From the NCBI RefSeq assembly GCF_001428605.1, contig NZ_LMID01000012.1, forward strand, positions 186,001 through 250,000: a DNA stretch of 64,000 nt. Reading direction: 5' to 3'. Of the stretch, positions 56,120-64,000 are shown in pieces. This DNA comes from Sphingomonas sp. Root720. GTDB lineage: Bacteria > Pseudomonadota > Alphaproteobacteria > Sphingomonadales > Sphingomonadaceae. The position numbers were made by a program, and so were the translations under genes. The notes below the pieces were generated by a model. The model ran no database searches, was not told the origin of the DNA, and saw nothing but the letters and a program-made list of their open reading frames with translations. How positions within the stretch are numbered: position 1 is the stretch's first letter; each line of letters begins with the position of its first letter.

Positions 56120-56201
56120 CGTCACCCCAGCGAAGGCTGGGGTCTCAGGAGATGAGGGCGCGCGTAAGCCGCCCGAGATGCCAGCCTGCGCCGGCATGAC
56201 G
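56120..56201 (+). repeat. Bipartite inverted-repeat element, copy 6 (in nuo)
   Basis: 82 bp between nuoC and nuoD. Left half cgtcaccccagcgaaggctg, then gtctcaggaga, right half gatgccagcctgcgccggca ending tgacg. Same orientation as the other nuo copies. Confidence 0.85.
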
Positions 56202-56217
56202 GTGGGAAGAACAGCCA

Positions 56218-57003
56218 TCACTTCTTCGCTCCGTCGCCGAGCGGGTCGGCCTTGCCCTCGCCGGTCTGGGCGGGGCTGTCGGTGGTCTTGGGCGTGGGCG
56301 GCGGCGACGTGGCGACGACCGGCTCGGGCGCCGTCTTGGCGGGCGCCGGGGTCGGGGCTCCGGGCTCGACCGGCGAGACCTTCTCGTCGCCGGGCAGGAT
56401 ATAGTCGGCGCCTTCCCACGGGCTCATGAAGTCGAAGCTGCGGAAGTCCTGCGCCAGCTTGACCGGCTCGTAGACGACGCGCTTGTGCTTTTCCGAATAG
56501 CGCAGCTCGACATAGCCGGTCAGCGGGAAGTCCTTGCGCTGCGGATGGCCGCGGAAGCCGTAGTCGGTCAGGATTCGGCGCAGGTCGGCATTGCCCTCGA
56601 ACAGCACGCCGTACATGTCGAACACCTCGCGCTCGAGCCAGCCGGCGACGGGCCACAGCCCGGTCACGCTCGGCACCGGCGCGACCTCGTCGGTCGCGAC
56701 ATGGACGCGGATGCGGTGGTTCCTGGTCACGCTCAGCAGGCAGTAGACCACCTCGAACCGCTCGGCCCGATCGGGATAGTCGACCCCGGCGATCTCCATC
56801 AGCTGCTGATAGGCGAGCTCGTCGCGCAGGATGCGCATCGTCTCGACCAGGCTCGCGCGCTCGACATGGAGCGCGATCTCGCCGACGCATTCACGCGTCT
56901 CGACCAGCCGGGCGCCGAGCGCGGCGGTCGCCGCCTCGATCACCCCGTCGTTCGAGGCGAAGCGCGGGAAGGTCATCGAGCTGCTCACCGTTGCGCCGCT
57001 CAC
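56218..57003 (-). CDS. nuoC: NADH-quinone oxidoreductase subunit C with Pro-rich tail
   Basis: 261 residues from GTG 57003 (GTGA overlap with nuoB). Core with [40 protein letters not shown] and LPLTGY-like TDYGFRGHP region ends near 205; the last ~55 residues are a Pro/Thr/Lys-rich low-complexity extension ([26 protein letters not shown]). Peripheral arm subunit. Confidence 0.95.
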   Translation of the reverse strand: MSGATVSSSMTFPRFASNDGVIEAATAALGARLVETRECVGEIALHVERASLVETMRILRDELAYQQLMEIAGVDYPDRAERFEVVYCLLSVTRNHRIRVHVATDEVAPVPSVTGLWPVAGWLEREVFDMYGVLFEGNADLRRILTDYGFRGHPQRKDFPLTGYVELRYSEKHKRVVYEPVKLAQDFRSFDFMSPWEGADYILPGDEKVSPVEPGAPTPAPAKTAPEPVVATSPPPTPKTTDSPAQTGEGKADPLGDGAKK

Positions 57004-57563
57004 CGTTCCAGCGTCCCGACCCGACGGATCTTACGCTGGAGCTGCATGATCCCGTAGAGCAGCGCCTCGGCGGTCGGCGGACAGCCGGGGACGTAGATGT
57101 CGACCGGCACGATCCGGTCGCAGCCGCGCACCACCGAATAGCTGTAATGATAATAGCCGCCGCCATTGGCGCACGAACCCATCGAGATGACATATTTGGG
57201 CTCGGACATCTGGTCGTAGACGCGGCGCAGCGCCGGGGCCATCTTGTTGCACAGCGTGCCCGCGACGATCATCACGTCCGACTGGCGCGGCGAGGCGCGC
57301 GGCGCCGCGCCGAAGCGCTCGAGATCGTAGCGCGGCATGTTGACGTGGATCATCTCGACCGCGCAGCAGGCGAGGCCGAAGGTCATCCACCACAGCGAGC
57401 CGGTGCGGGCCCACTGGAACAGATCCTCGGCCGAGGTGACGAGGAAGCCCTTGTCGTTGACCTCGGCCTGGAGCGCCTTGAAATAATCGGGATCGGGCGC
57501 GACGACGTCGCCGAAGCCTTCCGGCTTGTGCGGGTTCAGCGCGCTATCGAGGGTCACTCCCAT
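57000..57563 (-). CDS. nuoB: NADH-quinone oxidoreductase subunit B
   Basis: 187 residues from ATG 57563. Cluster N2 ligands [15 protein letters not shown] and [10 protein letters not shown] are present, with [10 protein letters not shown]2 is the last Fe-S cluster, passing electrons to quinone. Start overlaps nuoA stop by 10 nt. Confidence 0.97.
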   Translation of the reverse strand: MGVTLDSALNPHKPEGFGDVVAPDPDYFKALQAEVNDKGFLVTSAEDLFQWARTGSLWWMTFGLACCAVEMIHVNMPRYDLERFGAAPRASPRQSDVMIVAGTLCNKMAPALRRVYDQMSEPKYVISMGSCANGGGYYHYSYSVVRGCDRIVPVDIYVPGCPPTAEALLYGIMQLQRKIRRVGTLER

Positions 57564-57931
57564 TCGAGCGCTCCCTTCTTCCATGCATAGACATAACCAA
57601 TCGTCAGCTCGACCAGGAAGACCATCATCGACAGCCAGCCGACGAAGCCGATTCCACCGAGCGACACCGCCCAGGGATAAAGGAAGGCGGCCTCGAGGTC
57701 GAAGACGATGAACAGGATGGCGATCAGGTAGAAGCGCACGTCGAACTGGGCGCGGCTGTCCTCGAACGCCGGGAAGCCGCATTCATATTCGGCCAGCTTC
57801 TCCGGATTCGGCTGGTGCGCGCCGGTCAGCCGGCCGACCGCCATCGGCAGGAAGACGAAGGCGCTCGACAGGACGAGTGCGACGCCCAGGAAGAGCAGGA
57901 TCGGCAGATATCCGGCGGCGACTGACGCCAT
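57554..57931 (-). CDS. nuoA: NADH-quinone oxidoreductase subunit A
   Basis: 125 residues, three transmembrane helices with [20 protein letters not shown] between the first and second, the typical cytoplasmic loop, and [11 protein letters not shown]. First gene of the complex I operon; promoter region upstream to 58262. Confidence 0.96.
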   Translation of the reverse strand: MASVAAGYLPILLFLGVALVLSSAFVFLPMAVGRLTGAHQPNPEKLAEYECGFPAFEDSRAQFDVRFYLIAILFIVFDLEAAFLYPWAVSLGGIGFVGWLSMMVFLVELTIGYVYAWKKGALEWE

Positions 57932-58017
57932 GAACAGGCTCCGAGCTGTGGACCGGGAATCCGGCCTTTGGCCGGACGTTTAGGCTTGCGGCATTTGCGA
58001 AGCAAGCCGTGGAAGGG

Positions 58018-58032
58018 TGAGAATGATTCGCA
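58018..58032 (-). promoter_or_regulatory. Candidate Fur box upstream of nuoA
   Basis: tgagaat-g-attcgca fits the 7-1-7 form of the Fur box (TGATAAT-N-ATTATCA) with 6 of 7 and 5 of 7 matches. It lies about 90 bp before nuoA, near the likely promoter. Iron control of complex I, which carries many Fe-S clusters, is plausible but unproven; a chance match is possible. Confidence 0.4.
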
Positions 58033-58114
58033 ACTGGGTCACGGAATTCCCGGGGTTTCGAGGCGCGCCCGACAGCCATGGGAAAGCACGGCCCTTCGCC
58101 ATCCTCTTCCTCTT

Positions 58115-58205
58115 CCTCCCGGCGAAAGCCGGGATCTCGCGTCCACTTCGTCTTTCGTCCCGGAGGGCGAAAAGCAGGGAGATCGCGGCTTTTGCCGGAA
58201 TGGCG
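58115..58205. repeat. Diverged relative of the inverted-repeat element
   Basis: About 90 bp with the hairpin tcccggcgaaagccggga followed by tctcg and a degraded right half (gcggcttttgccggaatggc). Matches the family's plan of two related arms around a core but is much diverged. In the nuo upstream region. Confidence 0.4.
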
Positions 58206-58262
58206 GAAGACGTCGCCGTCGCGGGACCGACGAAGGACAGGGCCCTCGGCGGCGCCGAAGCC

Positions 58263-59084
58263 TCAGAGCCTCTTCAGGCCCTGCGCCACCAGCTTGTGCA
58301 TCCGCGTCGCCAGGCCGTCGTTGGTCACCAGATATTCGTTGCGCTCGTGCATCCGGTCGCCGCCGCGATAGTCGCTGGCGAAGCCGCCCGCCTCGCGCAC
58401 CAGCAGCAGGCCGGCCGCCACGTCCCAGATGTTGAGATCGGCTTCCCAATAGGCGTCGTAGCGCCCAGCCGCCACCCAGGCGAGGTCGAGCGCGGCCGAA
58501 CCGAAGCGGCGGATGCCCGCGACCTCGGGGGCGATCGAGGCGAAGATCGCGGTCCATTCGCGGATGTCGCCATGGCCGAGGAAGGGAATGCCGGTCGCGA
58601 CCAGCGCTTCCGACAGGTCGCGGCGCGACGAGACGCGCAGGCGCCGGTCGTGCAGCCAGGCGCCCCGGCCCTTCTCGGCCCAGAAGCTCTCGTCGGTGAG
58701 CGGCTGGTAGACCAGCCCCTGCGTCACCTCGCCGCGGGCCTGGCCGGTGCGCGGCTCCTCGACCGCGATCGAGATCGCGAAGTGCGGCAGCCCGTGGAGG
58801 AAGTTGGAGGTGCCGTCCAGCGGATCGATGATCCAGCGCGGCTTCGACGGATCGCCCTCGATCTCGCCGCCTTCCTCGAGGATGAAGCCCCAGTCGGGAC
58901 GGGCGCGCTTCAGTTCCTCGACCAGCGTCTGCTCGGAGCGCTTGTCCGCCATCGAGACGAAGTCGGCCGGGCCCTTGCGGCTCACCTGGAGCTGCTGGAC
59001 CTCGTTGAAATCGCGCCGCAGCCGCGGCGCCGCCTTGCGCGCGGCACGGTCCATGACGGTGATGAGGCCGGAGTGGGCAACCAT
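58263..59084 (-). CDS. suhB: Inositol monophosphatase family protein
   Basis: 273 residues. Metal motif WIIDPLDGTSNFLHG (D-P-x-D-G-T) and the C-terminal WDVAAGLLLVREAGG, with E in LEEGGEIEG. The family dephosphorylates inositol or related phosphates with Mg; some members act as RNA-linked SuhB factors. Located 3' of the nuo upstream region with its own transcript. 112 bp downstream of efp. Confidence 0.9.
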   Translation of the reverse strand: MVAHSGLITVMDRAARKAAPRLRRDFNEVQQLQVSRKGPADFVSMADKRSEQTLVEELKRARPDWGFILEEGGEIEGDPSKPRWIIDPLDGTSNFLHGLPHFAISIAVEEPRTGQARGEVTQGLVYQPLTDESFWAEKGRGAWLHDRRLRVSSRRDLSEALVATGIPFLGHGDIREWTAIFASIAPEVAGIRRFGSAALDLAWVAAGRYDAYWEADLNIWDVAAGLLLVREAGGFASDYRGGDRMHERNEYLVTNDGLATRMHKLVAQGLKRL

Positions 59085-59196
59085 GTCTTTTTCTCCCCCT
59101 CCCTTTCAAGGGAGAGGCTAGGGGTGGGTGACGAAACCGGGAACCCGATGCCCCCGGCGGAACATGCCCTCCCCATCGGGGAGGAGAAAGCTTCGC
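59085..59196. other. Short intergenic with two hairpins
   Basis: 112 bp between efp (3' end) and the suhB-like start, both minus strand. It holds ctccctt/aagggag (59099-59114) and cctcccc/ggggagg (59168-59184), simple hairpins that may be terminators for efp; the sequence resembles short low-complexity C/G repeats found repeatedly in such genomes. Confidence 0.5.
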
Positions 59197-59760
59197 TCAG
59201 TCCGCGCGGCGGACATATTCCTGGCTGTAGACGTCGACGACGATGCGGGTGCCGCTGGCGATATGCGGCGGCACCATCACGCGGACGCCGTTCTCGAGCA
59301 GCGCCGGCTTGTAGCTCGACGATGCGGTCTGGCCCTTCACCACCGCGTCGGCCTCGACGATCAGCGCCTCGACGGTGTCGGGGAGCTGCACCGAGATCGG
59401 GCGCTCGTCATACAGCTCCATCACGACGTCCATGCCGTCGTTCAGAAAGGCTGCGGCGTCGCCGAGCAGGTCGCGCGGCAACGTGATCTGCTCGTAGCTG
59501 TCCTTGTCCATGAAGGTCAGGTCCTCGCCCTCGGCGAACAGGAACTGGAAATCCTTGGTGTCGAGGCGGACGCGCTCGACGGTCTCGGCGGACCGGAAGC
59601 GGACGTTGTTCTTGCGCCCGTCGATCAGGTTCTTCATCTCGACCTGCATATAGGCGCCGCCCTTGCCGGGCTGCGTATGCTGGATCTTGACGGCGCGCCA
59701 GATGCCGCCTTCATATTCGATGATGTTGCCGGGACGGATGTCCACGCCACTGATCTTCAT
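59197..59760 (-). CDS. efp: Elongation factor P
   Basis: 187 residues from ATG 59760. KOW-like N-terminal domain with the loop QPGKGGAY, in which K33 (E. coli K34 position) would be the modified lysine, then two OB domains and the C-terminal EYVRRAD-like end. It relieves ribosome stalling at polyproline. Lysine is present, so lysylation or another modification is possible; no epmA is visible. Confidence 0.96.
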   Translation of the reverse strand: MKISGVDIRPGNIIEYEGGIWRAVKIQHTQPGKGGAYMQVEMKNLIDGRKNNVRFRSAETVERVRLDTKDFQFLFAEGEDLTFMDKDSYEQITLPRDLLGDAAAFLNDGMDVVMELYDERPISVQLPDTVEALIVEADAVVKGQTASSSYKPALLENGVRVMVPPHIASGTRIVVDVYSQEYVRRAD

Positions 59761-59854
59761 GGATGTCACCTGAGACTGTGAGGATTTGAAAGAGCCGGCG
59801 GGCGCCATAGCCGTAAGCCCGCCAAATGGCAACTTTGCAGCGCTTCTCCCCGGG

Positions 59855-61840
59855 TCAGGACGCCACCCGCCCCGCCGCCCGCGCGGTCCAGCGGTAGAGT
59901 CCGACCAGCAGCGCCACCACCAGCACCGTGCCCGCCGCCATCGCGGCCCCCGCATGTCCCTCGCCGATCAGCGCCAGCGGCGCGCCGCTGCCGGTCGCCA
60001 CGATCAGCCCGGCGAGCAGCACGCCGAACAGGCTCTCGCCGACGATGAAGCCCGAGGCGAGCAGAACCCCCATGCGCTGCGCCACCGGATCGCCGCGGCG
60101 CTTGTCGTAGCGCCAGCCGATCAGCGCGCCGATCACCACCGGCAGGGTCGCCGACATCGGCAGGTAGATGCCGATCCCGACCGCGAGCGGGGGCAGGCGG
60201 AGCCAGCCCTTGCGCCCCATCAGCCCGTCGAGCGCGACCAGCAGCAGGCCGATCGCGGCGCCGATGAAGATCATGTTCCAGTCGAGCCCCTCGCCCAATA
60301 TGCCGCGCGCGAGCCCCGCGATCAGCGTCGCCTGCGGCGCGGGCAGCGGATTGTCCGGGATCGGCAGGCCGGTGCCGGGCAGCGGCGCGAAGCCATAGGC
60401 GGCGTTGAGCAGGTCGAGGATCGGCGGGATCACCGCCGACCCGGCGACGACGCCGACCATCAGCGCGACCTGCTGCTTCCACGGGGTCGCGCCGATCAGC
60501 TGGCCGGTCTTGAGGTCCTGGAGGTTGTCGTTGGCGATCACCGCGCAGGCGAGGACCAGCCCGGTGACGAACAGCGCGAAGGCGACGAGTTGCGGCCCCG
60601 CCTCGGCCCCCGCCAGCGGCTGCACCGCGACCGCGAGCAGCAGCGCCGATCCCAGCACCGCGAGGATCGCCAGCCCCGACACCGGACTGTTCGACGATCC
60701 GATCAGCCCCGCCATATAGCCGCACACCGCCGCGACGAAGGCACCCATCAGCAGCACATAGACGTAGAAGCCGAGCGACAGCGGCAGCGCCTGGGCGGCG
60801 AGCGGCCCCTCTCCCGCGAAATGCCACAACAGGCCGATGATCGGCGGCGCCATGCCCGCGACGATCACCGCCAGCCAGCCGACCCCGATGTCGCGCTCCT
60901 CGACCGGCAGCAGGTCGGCCCCCGCCGCCTTACGCGCCTTCGATGCGGCGATCGCGCCGGCCATGCCCCGCCACAGCGGCCGGGCCAGCTTGCCCAGCGT
61001 CCAGATCGCGGCGGCACCGATCACCCCGGCGCCGAGGAAGCGGACCTGGCTGCCGAACACCGCCAGCGCCGCCGCCTCGGCGGGGCCCGGCGCGCCGGCG
61101 ATCGCCGACAGGATCGGGGTCGCGACGCCGAAGGCGATGACGACGCCGAGCCCCATCGCCAGCCCGACCGACAGGCCGACCAGATGGCCCGCTCCGAGCA
61201 GCGCGAAGGACAGCGACGCCGAGACGCCGGTGGCGGCGTCGCTCGAGCCCAGCCGGAACCAGGTCGATGCCTCGGTCGCCACCAGCCGCGTCGCGCCCAG
61301 CACCGCGAACCCCATGGCGGCGACCGCGCCGACGACGATCGTGCGCAGGCCGACGCGCGCCTCGGCCGCGCCCTCGCTGGTCTGGGTGCCGACCCGCAGA
61401 ACCTCGGCGGCGGCGACCCCCTCGGGATAGGGCAGGTCCGATCCGGTGACGAGCGCGCGGCGCAACGGCACCGACAGCACCACGCCCATCATCCCGCCCG
61501 AGGCGCAGAGCAGGAAGGTCTGCCAGAAGGGGAAGCCCTGCCACCAGCCGATCATGATCAGGCCGGGCAGGACGAAGATGATCGAGGCGATGCAGCCCGC
61601 CGCCGAGGCGACCGTCTGGACGATGTTGTTCTCGAAGATGGTGGCGCCGCGCACCAGTCGCAGCACCGCCATCGAGATCACCGCCGCCGGGATCGAGGTG
61701 GCGAAGGTCAGCCCGACTCGCAGGCCGAGATAGACATTGGCCGAGGTGAACACGAAGGTGATCAGCGCGCCGAGCAGCAGCCCCCTGGCGGTAAGCTCGC
61801 GCAAAGCGCCGGTTTCCGCTCGATTTTCCGCCATGCCCAT
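59855..61840 (-). CDS. OPT-family oligopeptide transporter
   Basis: 661 residues from ATG 61840 ([11 protein letters not shown]); the next Met is 6 nt later. About 15 hydrophobic helices, including [40 protein letters not shown] and [19 protein letters not shown], characteristic of the OPT superfamily. These carry peptides or metal-chelator complexes with protons. Substrate not inferable. Confidence 0.93.
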   Translation of the reverse strand: MGMAENRAETGALRELTARGLLLGALITFVFTSANVYLGLRVGLTFATSIPAAVISMAVLRLVRGATIFENNIVQTVASAAGCIASIIFVLPGLIMIGWWQGFPFWQTFLLCASGGMMGVVLSVPLRRALVTGSDLPYPEGVAAAEVLRVGTQTSEGAAEARVGLRTIVVGAVAAMGFAVLGATRLVATEASTWFRLGSSDAATGVSASLSFALLGAGHLVGLSVGLAMGLGVVIAFGVATPILSAIAGAPGPAEAAALAVFGSQVRFLGAGVIGAAAIWTLGKLARPLWRGMAGAIAASKARKAAGADLLPVEERDIGVGWLAVIVAGMAPPIIGLLWHFAGEGPLAAQALPLSLGFYVYVLLMGAFVAAVCGYMAGLIGSSNSPVSGLAILAVLGSALLLAVAVQPLAGAEAGPQLVAFALFVTGLVLACAVIANDNLQDLKTGQLIGATPWKQQVALMVGVVAGSAVIPPILDLLNAAYGFAPLPGTGLPIPDNPLPAPQATLIAGLARGILGEGLDWNMIFIGAAIGLLLVALDGLMGRKGWLRLPPLAVGIGIYLPMSATLPVVIGALIGWRYDKRRGDPVAQRMGVLLASGFIVGESLFGVLLAGLIVATGSGAPLALIGEGHAGAAMAAGTVLVVALLVGLYRWTARAAGRVAS

Positions 61841-62049
61841 TCCGATCCGTCGTTCGGCGACGACCATGGCGCCCGCGGCGATGGCTGGCAATCCACGCCG
61901 CCCGCGTTCGCACCTGCGAGCAAAAACCGAGGCACCTGCAATTAGCTTACATCGCTGAATATAGAAAATTGGCTGTTTTCCAACGATTTGGAACTTTTTT
62001 CGGCGGTGCCGCGATTTTTCGCTTGCGTTTTCACGTTCGCACCTGCACA

Positions 62050-62120
62050 AAGATCGGGCCTTTCAGGCATCCTCTCCTAAAACTTTCAAGGCCGGTCCTT
62101 CGGGATCGGCCTCTTTTTTT
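62050..62120 (+). ncRNA. Possible small RNA with terminator
   Basis: A stretch carrying cctctcctaaaactttca, with a pyrimidine-rich patch resembling anti-Shine-Dalgarno seeds of alphaproteobacterial sRNAs, ends at a perfect terminator. There is no plus-strand protein gene upstream to terminate, which suggests an RNA gene of its own. The 5' end is not determined, and the identity is unknown. Confidence 0.35.
62089..62120 (+). terminator. Intrinsic terminator
   Basis: 10-bp stem aggccggtcc / ggatcggcct with ttcg tetraloop (one G-T pair), followed by c and a run of seven T on the plus strand. A textbook rho-independent terminator. Confidence 0.85.
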
Positions 62121-62143
62121 GTGCTCGTGGCGGGGTAGCTTTC

Positions 62144-62239
62144 CGTCCCGCCAGCGGAGACTGGCATCCATGTCCGTTTTCACCCGCGTGATCATCAGGG
62201 AGACGAGAGACGTGGACCCCAGCCTTCGCTGGGGTGACG
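62144..62239 (-). repeat. Bipartite inverted-repeat element, copy 7
   Basis: 96 bp. Starts cgtcccgccagcggagactg and ends gaccccagccttcgctgggg with tgacg, so it is in the reverse orientation relative to the other copies. Lies between the small-RNA terminator and the phaZ 3' end. Confidence 0.75.
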
Positions 62240-62288
62240 TGGTGACGTACGCCCCCTCCCATCGCCAGGGTGGGGAGGGACAGCCGCC

Positions 62289-63506
62289 TCAGCAGGCCCC
62301 GAGGATGAAGCTGCGCACCTGCGGGTAGATCTGGTTTTCCCATTTCCGGCCGCTGAACACGCCATAATGGCCGACCCCGGCCTGGAGATAATGGCGCTTC
62401 ATATGCGGGCGCAGGCCCGTGCACAGCTCATGCGCCGCCGCGGTCTGGCCGACCGCGCAGATATCGTCGCGCTCGCCCTCGACGGTCAGCAGCGCGGTGC
62501 GCCGGATCAGGCCGCAGTCGATCCGCTGGCCGCGATAGTCGAGCTCGCCCCTGGCGAGCAGCGCGCGCTGGAACACGCGGTCGATCGTCTCGAGGTAGAA
62601 TTCGGCGGTCAGGTCGAGCACCGCGAAATATTCGTCGTAGAAGTCGCGGATCGGCCGGGCCTCCTCGACCTCGCCGTCGGCGAGGTGCTGGTAGAGCGCG
62701 CGGTGCTGGTCGAAATGGCGGCCGGCGTTCATCGCCATGAAGGCGGTGAGCTGGAGAAAGCCGGGATAGACCTTGCGACCGCCCCCGGCATAGCGCCCCG
62801 GCACGGTGTGGATCAGATTGTCGGCGAACCACTGATAGTCGTGCTGGTTGGCGAGGTCGTTGACCGTGGTCGGATTGGCCCGCACGTCGACCGGCCCGCC
62901 CATCAGGGTGAGGCTGAGCGGCGTCGCGGGATGGCCGTCCTTCGACATCAGCGCCACCGCCGCCAGCGCGGGCACGCAGGGCTGGCACACCGCGACCATA
63001 TGGGCTGCCGGCCCGATCTCCGCCATGAAATGGACGAGGTGATCGACATAGTCGTCGAAGCCGAACGCCCCCGCCGACGGAGGCACGTCGCGGGCGTTCT
63101 TCCAGTCGGTGATGTAGACGTCGTGATCGCGCAGCAGCACCTGCACCGTATTGCGGAGCAGCGTGGCGAAATGGCCCGAGATCGGCGCCACGAGCAGCAG
63201 CTTGGGCTGGGGAAGGCCGCCCTCCTCCTTGGCGAAGTGGAGCAGGTCGCCGAACGGCGTCGCGGCCACCACCTCCTCGCGGACCGCCACCTCCATATTG
63301 CCGGAGATGACGCTGTCGATCGCATAATCGGGGCGTTCGGCGCCGAGCCGGGTATGCACCGCCATGTCGAGCGCGGCGAACAGGCTGCTGGCGATGGGCT
63401 GCTGCCCGAAGGCGCCGAGGAAAGGCCGGGCCCGCAGCCCCGCGGCCGCGAATTGCCGGCCGGGTTCGGCCAGGTCGGTCATCGTCTGGAAAAGCTGATA
63501 CAGCAT
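62289..63506 (-). CDS. phaZ: Intracellular polyhydroxyalkanoate depolymerase
   Basis: 405 residues. Alpha/beta-hydrolase with the cysteine nucleophile box VAVCQPCVPA (C174), which in intracellular PhaZ replaces the serine lipase box, and later acidic residue (ERDDICAVG) and His (VGHYGVFSG) expected for the triad. It degrades stored PHB granules. Single gene between a repeat and the GST gene. Confidence 0.9.
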   Translation of the reverse strand: MLYQLFQTMTDLAEPGRQFAAAGLRARPFLGAFGQQPIASSLFAALDMAVHTRLGAERPDYAIDSVISGNMEVAVREEVVAATPFGDLLHFAKEEGGLPQPKLLLVAPISGHFATLLRNTVQVLLRDHDVYITDWKNARDVPPSAGAFGFDDYVDHLVHFMAEIGPAAHMVAVCQPCVPALAAVALMSKDGHPATPLSLTLMGGPVDVRANPTTVNDLANQHDYQWFADNLIHTVPGRYAGGGRKVYPGFLQLTAFMAMNAGRHFDQHRALYQHLADGEVEEARPIRDFYDEYFAVLDLTAEFYLETIDRVFQRALLARGELDYRGQRIDCGLIRRTALLTVEGERDDICAVGQTAAAHELCTGLRPHMKRHYLQAGVGHYGVFSGRKWENQIYPQVRSFILGAC

Positions 63507-63637
63507 CGCGACCTATACCCCCGGCGGGAGGCTAGACCGCCCATGCGATCGCATCCAGCCTTTTATGCTGCACCGCGCCATAAAATTTTGACGCCCCCGC
63601 ACATTCGATGCATGTTCCCTGGACAAGGGGGATGCAG

Positions 63638-64000
63638 ATGCCGCGAGCCGTCCTGACCATTTCGAGCCGCAACTATTCGTCCTGGTCGCTGCGCGGATGG
63701 CTTCTTTGCAAGCTGGCCGGCCTCGACGTCGGCGAGGAGATGGTGTCGATCGACTCGCCCGGGCAGCGCGCCGAGCTGCTGCTGCTGTCGCCGTCGGTGC
63801 TGGTCCCCCGGCTGACCCATGAGGGCGCGAGCGTGTGGGACACGCTGGCGATCGCCGAATATCTCGCCGAGACCTTTCCCGAAGCCGGCCTCTATCCCGC
63901 CGACAAGCTCGCCCGCGCGCATTGCCGGTCGGTGTCGGGGGAGATTCATTCGGGCTTCTACAACCTGCGCTCGGCGCTGCCGATGAACCTCAAGGCGCGG
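63638..64000 (+). CDS. Glutathione S-transferase family protein, 5' part
   Basis: At least 121 residues; runs off the right edge. ATG 63638 is chosen over 63632 because aagggg lies 7 nt upstream. Thioredoxin-like N-terminal domain: AVLTISSRNYSSWSLRGWLL contains the serine region S-Y/N-S-x-W-S, then VPRLTHEGASVWDTLAIAEYLAE with the cis-Pro and the E-S/D-like D-T of the G-site. Substrate is unknown. Divergent from phaZ. Confidence 0.85.
   Translation, partial: MPRAVLTISSRNYSSWSLRGWLLCKLAGLDVGEEMVSIDSPGQRAELLLLSPSVLVPRLTHEGASVWDTLAIAEYLAETFPEAGLYPADKLARAHCRSVSGEIHSGFYNLRSALPMNLKAR

Larger units (their letters stand above)
57932..58262. other. nuo upstream region
   Basis: 331 bp without a gene. 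It contains a hairpin ccggcctttggccgg (57961-57975), a Fur-box-like site (58018-58032) and a diverged repeat element (58115-58205), and ends at the suhB-like gene stop. On the minus strand ttgctt lies about 17 nt before taaacg, a weak promoter candidate for nuoA. Confidence 0.6.
61841..62288. other. Intergenic region with AT-rich leader, possible sRNA and repeat
   Basis: About 450 bp between the OPT start and the phaZ stop. From 61940 to 62040 the sequence is AT-rich. gcacctgc occurs at about 61910, 61930 and 62039. A possible small RNA ends in the strong terminator at 62089-62120, followed by a repeat element at 62144. No protein gene is called. Confidence 0.5.

Noticed and set aside
59085-59196. 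Small frame between efp and suhB
   Set aside because: Only hairpins and low-complexity sequence are present.

Overview
The window is a high-GC alphaproteobacterial chromosome segment with densely packed genes. Gene content and order point to a sphingomonad (Sphingomonadaceae, Sphingomonas or Rhizorhabdus-like): a NodT-type efflux operon, DUF1467, a metX-metW pair divergent from tyrC-hisC, and a 14-gene complex I operon followed by birA, coaX and RNase J. The genus is an inference. No rRNA, CRISPR array, transposase or prophage was seen. One tRNA, tRNA-Leu(GAG), is present.

Layout. 1-2.3 kb: the 3' end of a TonB-dependent (BtuB-like) receptor and an orphan FixJ-type regulator. 2.3-3.0 kb: an AT-rich gap. 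3.0-4.7 kb: a signalling cassette of CheY-like protein, CheB-like protein with an altered active site, and an 89-residue protein carrying a CheZ-like D-x-x-x-Q motif. 4.7-8.0 kb: a glycosyltransferase and two Gfo/Idh/MocA oxidoreductases, overlapping or abutting. 8.2-10.5 kb: short accessory genes (membrane-anchored LuxR-type regulator, two unknown proteins, a 4-TM protein, an N-terminally short RadC). 10.7-15.2 kb: a TPR/GT-D glycosyltransferase, lepA and a CsgG-like exported protein. 15.2-24 kb: an RND efflux operon, a divergent LysR regulator, an SDR and a GH130-like protein. 24.1-25 kb: a REC-BLUF photoreceptor. 25-33 kb: tRNA-Leu, phosphofructokinase, a zinc-ribbon membrane protein, ftsEX-ydcF-plsC, an outer-membrane barrel, tyrC and hisC. 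33.3-37.7 kb: metX, metW, a DsbA-fold isomerase, an M28 peptidase and DUF1467.

The largest unit is the minus-strand block 57931-37486. It holds nuoA-N, then birA, coaX and rnj. Four extra genes lie inside nuo, at the D/E, E/F and F/G junctions, most with 1-4 nt start/stop overlaps: an NTF2-like protein, a 49-residue membrane peptide, and two paralogous exported proteins with four matching cysteines. Four copies of a bipartite inverted-repeat element (REP-like, about 80-97 bp) fill other nuo gaps. At least three more clear copies and one diverged copy lie elsewhere in the window. A Fur-box-like sequence lies about 90 bp upstream of nuoA.

The right end carries an inositol-monophosphatase family enzyme, elongation factor P, an OPT-family transporter, a possible small RNA with a strong terminator, an intracellular PHA depolymerase and the start of a glutathione S-transferase. 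Most lead observations concern departures from family norms (CheB His to Ile, REC-BLUF, the mini CheZ-like protein) and the unusual passengers of the nuo operon. All functional statements rest on motifs read by eye; no database search was run.
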